This document shows positions 58,801 to 64,000 of a stretch of 64,000 bases of DNA, one piece after another. The notes beneath the pieces are model-generated. The model did no database searches, had not been told where the DNA came from, and saw only the letters and a list, made by a program, of their open reading frames with translations. Numbering within the stretch: the first letter of the stretch is position 1; each line of letters opens with the position of its first letter. A program made the position numbers and the translations under genes. This DNA is from Vibrio sp. 16 (lineage in GTDB: Bacteria; Pseudomonadota; Gammaproteobacteria; Enterobacterales; Vibrionaceae), in contig NZ_OY808997.1 in the NCBI RefSeq assembly GCF_963681195.1, positions 496,001-560,000 of the forward strand, given 5' to 3'.

Positions 58801-59022
58801 CTTTCATAAGTTGACTTGGTTTTGAGCGTTTCTAATAGTTTTAGTGATTCAAACCAAGTTTATCTCCATATCTGGTTATTTATTTACCTAAATTAATTAA
58901 ATTCAAAACCAAAAACTACAAAAATGGTGTTCTAATAGCGCCATTAACTACCTATATGTTCATTTGGTGGTTGATTGTTTTAATTAATGTCGTTTTTGTT
59001 GGTTTTTTATTTGGGTAAGTAG

Positions 59023-59472
59023 ATGAAGTCAAGAGGTCCTTTCTGTATTCGCAATGCTGCTGCAGATACTTTCGCTATGGTCGTGTTCTGTTTTGTTTCT
59101 GGCATGTTGATTGAGATTTTGATCTCTGGCATGACATTTGAGCAGTCACTGGCATCACGAACTTTGTCGATCCCCGTCAATATTGCTATCGCTTGGCCTT
59201 ATGGTTTGTTTAGAGATTACGTTCTTCGACAAGGAGCAAGGCTCTCTGACACGGGTGTAATGAAGAATGTCTCTGATCTAGTGGCGTACGTTTTGTTTCA
59301 ATCACCAGTGTACGCAGCGATTTTGTTTACCGTTGGCGCTTCTACCGATCAAATCATCACAGCAGTCACCTCTAATGCGGTTGTTTCTTGCGGTATGGGT
59401 GTCTTATATGGCTACTTCTTAGATATGTGCCGCAAGTGGTTCCGAGTGCCTGGCTACTATCAAGAGGCCTGA
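59023..59472 (+). CDS. alaE: L-alanine exporter AlaE
   Basis: Inner-membrane exporter of L-alanine, 149 residues as in E. coli, with four hydrophobic helices. Family blocks are [41 protein letters not shown] and the C-terminal [16 protein letters not shown]. Single gene; the 222-nt AT-rich region before it should hold its promoter. Confidence 0.95.
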   Translation: MKSRGPFCIRNAAADTFAMVVFCFVSGMLIEILISGMTFEQSLASRTLSIPVNIAIAWPYGLFRDYVLRQGARLSDTGVMKNVSDLVAYVLFQSPVYAAILFTVGASTDQIITAVTSNAVVSCGMGVLYGYFLDMCRKWFRVPGYYQEA

Positions 59473-59617
59473 TGTGTTCGAATCATCAACGATTTAGACA
59501 GTTAGTGACCAAACAATCACGCTAAGGCGCTTTTTTTCCTCTTTAGGCTTGACCTAACCCAATAGAATCATTAAATTAGCGCCTCGTTAGCCAATGATGC
59601 TAACCACAATTTGATTC

Positions 59618-59705
59618 GGTGAGTTGTCCGAGTGGCTGAAGGAGCACGCCTGGAAAGTGTGTATACGGCAACGTATCGAGAGTTCGAATCTCTCACTCAC
59701 CGCCA
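59618..59705 (+). tRNA. tRNA-Ser (anticodon GGA)
   Basis: An 88-nt class II tRNA with encoded CCA. The acceptor arms GGTGAGT (59618-59624) and ACTCACC (59695-59701) pair perfectly; G is the discriminator. The anticodon stem CACGC/GTGTG encloses the loop C-T-GGA-A-A (anticodon 59652-59654). The long variable arm typical of tRNA-Ser and the TTCGAAT T-loop are present. Confidence 0.96.
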
Positions 59706-59712
59706 CATTCTA

Positions 59713-59741
59713 AGCCCCAGCAGAAATGCTGGGGCTTTTTC
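59713..59741 (+). terminator. Terminator of tRNA-Ser
   Basis: Perfect arms AGCCCCAGCA and TGCTGGGGCT closed by a GAAA tetraloop, followed by T residues, 8 nt after the tRNA. Confidence 0.93.
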
Positions 59742-59776
59742 GTTTTTCTCACGGTGGAGAAGACGAGTGTGCACCT

Positions 59777-59806
59777 CTATTGCGATGTACTAGTGTATCG
59801 CAATAG
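59777..59806. promoter_or_regulatory. Palindrome in the pnuC upstream region, possible operator
   Basis: Perfect 10-bp arms CTATTGCGAT and ATCGCAATAG separated by 10 nt that themselves contain ACTAGT. It lies just after the tRNA terminator and well before pnuC. The size suits a dimeric repressor, possibly one sensing NAD metabolism, but I cannot name the protein. Confidence 0.5.
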
Positions 59807-59917
59807 TACTATTCGCATAAAATGGCACCGTAATTGTTTTAATCAGCCAACTGTTAGATGACCATGTATTCTGAGCTTCTAACTCAATATTGATCTGATT
59901 TATGATCGGGTACATCG

Positions 59918-59945
59918 AAGGGAGGACAAATGTCCTCCTTTTTGT
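59918..59945 (+). terminator. Terminator-like hairpin in the pnuC leader (possible attenuator)
   Basis: Arms GGAGGAC and GTCCTCC with loop AAAT, flanked by A and a T tract, 57 nt before the pnuC start. No gene is seen upstream of it after the tRNA terminator, so it may attenuate pnuC or end a short RNA. Confidence 0.65.
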
Positions 59946-60001
59946 TTGTTGCGACGCCATAAGATGAGCGCATTCCAAGCACAAAAATAAAGGACATCTT
60001 C

Positions 60002-60739
60002 ATGGACCTATTTGCCCTGTTAGACATCAACAACACCCTAGTTACCATTCCTATTGGCGATGGTTATGCGATGAGCTGGATTGAAGCCTTTGGTACGGTT
60101 TTCGGTTTGCTTTGTATTTGGTTTGCGAGCCAAGAAAAAAACATCAATTACTTATTCGGTTTGCTGAACGTTACACTTTTTGCCGTCATCTTTTTCCAGA
60201 TTCAGCTTTACGGATTGCTTCTGCTTCAATTGTTTTTCTTCTGCGCCAACATTTATGGCTGGTATGCGTGGACAAGACCAAATGCCCAAGGTGAGACACT
60301 TGAGGTTCGTTGGTTAAGCAAACAGAAGCTGATCGCGACAGCTTCAGTTAGCATTGTTGCGATTGCGATGTTAACGATTTACATCGACCCATTCTTCTTT
60401 GCGTTGGCGAACATTGCCGTTGATACGCTAAATGTGTTCGGCGCTGGTTTGTCTGAGCCAGTTTTAGAGCCAGATGCTTTCCCTTTCTGGGATGCAACCA
60501 TGACCGTGCTTTCTATCGTGGCGCAAATCTTGATGACACGTAAGTACGTTGAGAACTGGATTCTTTGGGTAGTCATCAATATCATCAGCGTTGGCATCTA
60601 CGCGACACAAGGTGTGTACGCAATGTCGGTTCAATATGCGATTCTGATGTTCATTGCGGCAAATGGCACAAGAGAGTGGGCACGTAGCGCAAAACGCAAC
60701 GGTGAGAAGACCCTAACTCAAGCGACAGCACAAGGTTAA
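60002..60739 (+). CDS. pnuC: Nicotinamide riboside transporter PnuC
   Basis: Inner-membrane facilitator of nicotinamide riboside uptake for NAD salvage. It has 245 residues and about seven hydrophobic helices, with the substrate-site signatures LFFFCANIYGWYAWTRP and ENWILWVVINIISVGIYATQ. It follows a structured leader and is directly followed (4 nt) by a nucleoside phosphorylase gene, so import and cleavage are probably co-expressed. Confidence 0.95.
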   Translation: MDLFALLDINNTLVTIPIGDGYAMSWIEAFGTVFGLLCIWFASQEKNINYLFGLLNVTLFAVIFFQIQLYGLLLLQLFFFCANIYGWYAWTRPNAQGETLEVRWLSKQKLIATASVSIVAIAMLTIYIDPFFFALANIAVDTLNVFGAGLSEPVLEPDAFPFWDATMTVLSIVAQILMTRKYVENWILWVVINIISVGIYATQGVYAMSVQYAILMFIAANGTREWARSAKRNGEKTLTQATAQG

Positions 60740-60743
60740 GTCA

Positions 60744-61475
60744 ATGATGAAGCAACCTCATATTGGCGTAGATAGCACGCAAGTAGCCCCTCGAGTGATC
60801 GTGTGTGGCGAGCCAGATCGAGCAAACCGCATTGCCGCGTTGTTTGATAACGCAGAACTGGTTTCTGAAAACCGCGAGTATCGAGTGTTTACCGGCACAT
60901 ACCAAGGTCAACGAGTCTCAGTGTGCAGTACTGGTATCGGAGCACCATCGATGATCATTGCGGTAGAAGAGCTAAAACAGTGTGGTGTAACAGATGTGAT
61001 TCGTGTCGGATCCGCGGGTGCAATGCAATCTGGCATTAAACTTGGTGAGTTAATTGTGGCAGAAGGTGCGGTAAGAGATGAAGGGGGGTCAAACGCTTAC
61101 GTTCATTCTTCTTATCCGGCTTATGCGAGCTTTTCGTTGCTCAAAGCGCTCGACAGCTATTTAGCGGAAAAAGAAGCGCGCTACCATCTAGGTGTGGTTC
61201 GCTCCCATGACAGTTTCTATACCGATGACGAAGAAGCGATCTGCGAGTACTGGAACAAGAAGGATATTCTCGGTGCGGATATGGAAACATCAGCGCTGTT
61301 TACCGTAGGTCGGCTGCGTGGTCTAAACGTTGCCTCTATCTTGAACAATGTCGTCCTGTATCAACAAGATGTGAAGGAAGGTGTAGGGCAGTACGTAGAT
61401 GAAGCACAAGTCATGATGGAAGGGGAACGCTTGGCATCTTATGCTGCTCTTGAAGCCTTGATTGCGCAAAGTTAA
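60744..61475 (+). CDS. Nucleoside phosphorylase (PNP/UDP family) paired with pnuC
   Basis: A 243-residue cytoplasmic enzyme of the trimeric/hexameric nucleoside phosphorylase family, closest in look to uridine phosphorylase. Visible are the phosphate-binding VCGEPDRANRIA and CSTGIGAPSM, IRVGSAGAM, and the ribose-binding block ILGADMETSALFTVGRL. Placement after pnuC suggests it acts on nicotinamide riboside, releasing nicotinamide and ribose-1-phosphate; this is inference and a pyrimidine or purine nucleoside substrate is possible. Confidence 0.87.
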   Translation: MMKQPHIGVDSTQVAPRVIVCGEPDRANRIAALFDNAELVSENREYRVFTGTYQGQRVSVCSTGIGAPSMIIAVEELKQCGVTDVIRVGSAGAMQSGIKLGELIVAEGAVRDEGGSNAYVHSSYPAYASFSLLKALDSYLAEKEARYHLGVVRSHDSFYTDDEEAICEYWNKKDILGADMETSALFTVGRLRGLNVASILNNVVLYQQDVKEGVGQYVDEAQVMMEGERLASYAALEALIAQS

Positions 61476-61501
61476 CTGGATCACAGCTCAGCGAATTATT
61501 G

Positions 61502-61528
61502 AAGCGGCACTTTGGTGTCGCTTTTTTA
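61502..61528 (+). terminator. Terminator of the pnuC-phosphorylase operon
   Basis: Arms AAGCGGCAC and GTGTCGCTT (one G-T pair) with loop TTTG, followed by a T tract. Confidence 0.82.
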
Positions 61529-61597
61529 TTGGCTGTCATCAAGTTGGTCGAACGAGTACAATCTATTTGAGATTGTTGTCATTAAAGAGAAACTTAC

Positions 61598-62278
61598 GTG
61601 AAAATAAGCCCTTACCCCACTGGACGTTTCCAACGCTTTCTAGAGCAGAAAAGCGCCGAGTTTCGTGACTTAATCTTTCAATGCCAAATCGGCAGTCGCT
61701 ACTTTGATTCTGGTGAGGAGATCCTTCGCCAAGGTGAGCAGCTTCAATATCTGTACGTTGTACCAGTCGGTCGAGTTTCGATGAGCATCATTGCTGCCAA
61801 CGGTCGCCGTTTTCAACTGGGCGAAGCCAATTGCGATTACCATCTTTATGGTGAAATGGAGTACTTCACTCAGACACCCTGTCAGTGGAATGTAGTGGCA
61901 GATGAACACATGCAAGTGGACATCATCTGTATTCAAAAACTGACTGAAGCACTGCATCAGCACCCCGACATGATGTTCTTTTTTGCTTCTGCCTTGGCGG
62001 AGGATTATCAAGATTCAATGGATATCTACACCAATCGCTTGTTACATCCTATCACCTACAACATCGCTTATGACTTGCTGGTGCAAAAACAAACCAACAC
62101 CTTGCTTGGTGGGTTCGATAAAGTAAACCAAGAAGCGGAACGCTTTGGTACCTCAGGGCGAGTTTATCGCCGAGCCGTAAAAGATTTGATGGATAAGGGA
62201 TTGATCACAAAGGGAGAACAGGGGCTTGAGATTATTGATGAAGCGGCGTTAATAACGTTTCTTGATACCTACGAATAA
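61598..62278 (+). CDS. Crp/Fnr-like transcriptional regulator (YeiL type)
   Basis: A 226-residue protein with an N-terminal cyclic-nucleotide-binding-like barrel (about residues 20-130; YFDSGEEILRQGEQLQYLYVV, GRVSMSI) and a C-terminal winged helix (about 155-215; EAERFGTSGRVYRRAVKDLMDKGLI). It starts with GTG at 61598 behind AAGAGA. It lacks the FNR cysteine cluster. Ligand and targets are unknown; the nearby pnuC operon or the divergent-end receptor gene are candidates only by position. Confidence 0.85.
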   Translation: MKISPYPTGRFQRFLEQKSAEFRDLIFQCQIGSRYFDSGEEILRQGEQLQYLYVVPVGRVSMSIIAANGRRFQLGEANCDYHLYGEMEYFTQTPCQWNVVADEHMQVDIICIQKLTEALHQHPDMMFFFASALAEDYQDSMDIYTNRLLHPITYNIAYDLLVQKQTNTLLGGFDKVNQEAERFGTSGRVYRRAVKDLMDKGLITKGEQGLEIIDEAALITFLDTYE

Positions 62279-62338
62279 GCCGCCAGTTATCCCGCAGGCT
62301 CTGCATAACAAGTGTTTAGTTGCACCGTTGTTTGGATA

Positions 62339-62369
62339 AACAGCGACCGCCATTGCGGCGGTCGCTGTT
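62339..62369. terminator. Bidirectional hairpin between the Crp-like gene and the chemoreceptor gene
   Basis: A perfect 13-bp stem, AACAGCGACCGCC with GGCGGTCGCTGTT and a 5-nt loop, between two convergent genes. Flanking T tracts are weak. Confidence 0.75.
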
Positions 62370-62390
62370 CCAATCTGAAGTTTGTCAGGG

Positions 62391-64000
62391 TCAAACCTTA
62401 AAATACTTCAGCTGATCATTGAGGTGTTCTGCGGTGTTGGCCATGGCTTGGCTGTCTTGTGCGAGCGATTGTGACGCTTGGAGCACTTCGTTTGCGGCGA
62501 GGTGGATGCCTGTCACGTTTTCATTCATCTCTGTGGCAACAGCGCTTTGCTGTTCTGAGGCGGCGGCGATTTGTGCCACCATATCGTTGGCGTTTTGCAT
62601 TTCAACCACAATTAAATCTAACTGCTTACGAGTATTTTCTGACGATTCAACGCTTTGAGCGACATTTTCATTACTTGTTTGCATTGCTTCGAAGGTTTTG
62701 TTTGCTTGTTCGGTTAGCTTCTCGATGGTGTGCTGTACTTCATTGGTTGAATTTTGCGTGCGGCTCGCGAGATTGCGGACCTCATCCGCGACAACGGCAA
62801 AGCCTCGGCCTTGCTCACCAGCACGTGCCGCTTCAATCGCCGCATTGAGTGCGAGTAGGTTGGTTTGCTCAGAGACGTCACGGATGACTTCAACCACATT
62901 ACTGATTTCATTTACCCCCGCTTGCAAACCGCGAACCAAATCATTGGCGAGGGATATATTGTCAGAAACATGCGCAATCGACTTTGATGTGACCTTCATA
63001 GCTTCATCGTTGACTTGAACGTGGTTGACCACTTTGCCTGTACTTTCTGAGGTGTTTTCAGCATTCGTGGCAACATCCGAAATTGTCGCGCTCATCTCCG
63101 TCATTGCAGTTGAGAGCAACTCTAGCTGGCTATGCTGAGAGTTGACGCTGGTGGCAGCTTCTTCACTGGCTTGAGCAATTTGACTCGCCATGGTACTTGA
63201 TTGAATCGCCGAGTCATGGGCGGTGCTGAGGGTGGTTTGAAGCTTGTCGAGCATCTTGTCCATTTGTTTACCCATATCACCTAACTCATCTTTACGCGTA
63301 AGGTTAAGACGACCTCGCAAATCACCATCGGCAATGTTGTGCATGTGGGTGATGAGTTTTTCTAGAGGGGTAAGGATATTATTTGAGATCACGTAACCCA
63401 TGGCGAACAGAAGCCCAGTGAGGATAAGTGCTACGACGGTCTCTTTGATTGCCAGTGCGTAAAACGCCTCCTGAATGTCAGAGACCAGAATGCCAGAGCC
63501 AATAACCCATCCCCATTCAGGAAAAAGTTGCACGTAAGAGATCTTATCTTTCAGCGCGCCTTGAGGGCTTTTCCATTGATAGTCTAGAAAACCTTTCTGC
63601 GCTGGTGTGTTTGAAATGGCCACCATTTCTTGCCAGTGGTACTTGCCCGCTCCATCGGTAAAGTCTTTGGCCGTTTTGCCATTCAGCTCAGGTTTGAGCG
63701 GATGCTGAACGACACGTGTTTGCTGATCTACAATCCAGAAATAATTATTGCCATCGTATCGGATGGCTTCAATCGCTTTGAGCGCTTGCTGTTTAGCTGT
63801 CTCTTCTCCGAGGGTTTGACGTTGATTGTAGTAATGCTGAGTCAAACTGAGCACAGATTCGACCTGCGCTTGAAGTTTGTTTTGGCGCTCCAGCATTGAG
63901 GAGTTACGTTGTTGCAGTAGGTTGTATGCGCAAGCCATCGCGATAAGAATTGCCGACAATAAGACAATCGACGCGAGTTTGGATTTTATTGTTAGGTTAC
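62391..64000 (-). CDS. Methyl-accepting chemotaxis protein with single-Cache sensor, 5' end beyond the window
   Basis: A transmembrane chemoreceptor that signals to CheA. The frame stays open to the right edge; codons upstream of the TTG at 63959 read [15 protein letters not shown], which with the following residues forms the first membrane helix, so the true start lies outside the window. Then come a periplasmic sCache_2 domain ([32 protein letters not shown]), a second helix, HAMP, and the signalling tip ([20 protein letters not shown]). At least 522 residues. The ligand is unknown; sCache_2 receptors often sense small carboxylates. Confidence 0.95.
   Translation of the reverse strand, partial: NLTIKSKLASIVLLSAILIAMACAYNLLQQRNSSMLERQNKLQAQVESVLSLTQHYYNQRQTLGEETAKQQALKAIEAIRYDGNNYFWIVDQQTRVVQHPLKPELNGKTAKDFTDGAGKYHWQEMVAISNTPAQKGFLDYQWKSPQGALKDKISYVQLFPEWGWVIGSGILVSDIQEAFYALAIKETVVALILTGLLFAMGYVISNNILTPLEKLITHMHNIADGDLRGRLNLTRKDELGDMGKQMDKMLDKLQTTLSTAHDSAIQSSTMASQIAQASEEAATSVNSQHSQLELLSTAMTEMSATISDVATNAENTSESTGKVVNHVQVNDEAMKVTSKSIAHVSDNISLANDLVRGLQAGVNEISNVVEVIRDVSEQTNLLALNAAIEAARAGEQGRGFAVVADEVRNLASRTQNSTNEVQHTIEKLTEQANKTFEAMQTSNENVAQSVESSENTRKQLDLIVVEMQNANDMVAQIAAASEQQSAVATEMNENVTGIHLAANEVLQASQSLAQDSQAMANTAEHLNDQLKYFKV

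Noticed and set aside
61462..61597. Open frame across the pnuC-operon terminator
   Set aside because: It spans a terminator hairpin and lies out of frame ahead of the Crp-like gene; no coding signal.

Overview
The window is chromosomal DNA of a marine gammaproteobacterium, almost certainly a Vibrio, probably close to the Harveyi clade (V. parahaemolyticus, V. alginolyticus, V. harveyi). This assignment is inferred from MukB-type condensin, monomeric NADP-isocitrate dehydrogenase, a torECA operon, the cmoAB/yecE/aspS and cyd-tol-pal gene orders, and protein sequences that look like Vibrio homologues. No species-level search was possible. The DNA is dense and mostly core genome. I see no insertion sequence, prophage, integron cassette or CRISPR array. 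Both edges cut genes: mukB lacks its 5' end, and a chemotaxis receptor at the right edge lacks its first codons.

Layout. 1-3888: mukB. 4028-7293 (minus): a three-gene membrane operon of lipoprotein retropepsin, seven-helix inactive transglutaminase and RimK-like ATP-grasp ligase (the rlo osmotic-tolerance type). 7522-10282 (minus): cmoA-cmoB for tRNA wobble uridine modification, and a DUF72 protein. 10558-20131: aspS, a diguanylate cyclase, rluE, isocitrate dehydrogenase, cspD, and clpS-clpA for N-end-rule proteolysis. 20192-26638: DUF218 protein, YeeZ-like oxidoreductase, a LysR regulator divergent from a PACE efflux protein, a periplasmic binding protein, the formate channel focA, a 41-codon small gene and a FetB-type permease. 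27098-30999: torE-torC-torA for TMAO respiration. 31027-35203: another periplasmic binding protein, an abundant-type porin and a GH36 alpha-galactosidase. 35257-37514: ruvC-ruvA-ruvB. 37974-47869: cydABX-ybgE, ybgC-tolQRAB-pal-cpoB and nadA.

47976-51170 holds a four-gene set, apparently one transcription unit: K+ channel with RCK domain, DUF350 membrane protein, YgiB-like protein ending in Gly-Gly, and a glutathionylspermidine-synthase-like ATP-grasp ligase. 51223-55495 (minus) is a copper locus: DUF2946-like protein, MbnP, MbnH, a His-rich outer-membrane barrel and a PCu(A)C chaperone. Then come a UPF0149 protein, a hybrid histidine kinase, alaE, tRNA-Ser(GGA), pnuC with a nucleoside phosphorylase, a Crp/Fnr-like regulator and the chemotaxis receptor.

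How it fits together. Much of the window serves respiration at low oxygen (cydABX with two FNR-like boxes, torECA, focA), envelope integrity (tol-pal, rlo operon, porin), NAD supply (nadA, pnuC plus phosphorylase) and copper handling. The least understood parts are the two membrane-linked ATP-grasp ligase systems, the MbnP/MbnH copper locus with its His-rich barrel, a perfect inverted pair of DnaA boxes beside fetB, and the structured leader of pnuC.
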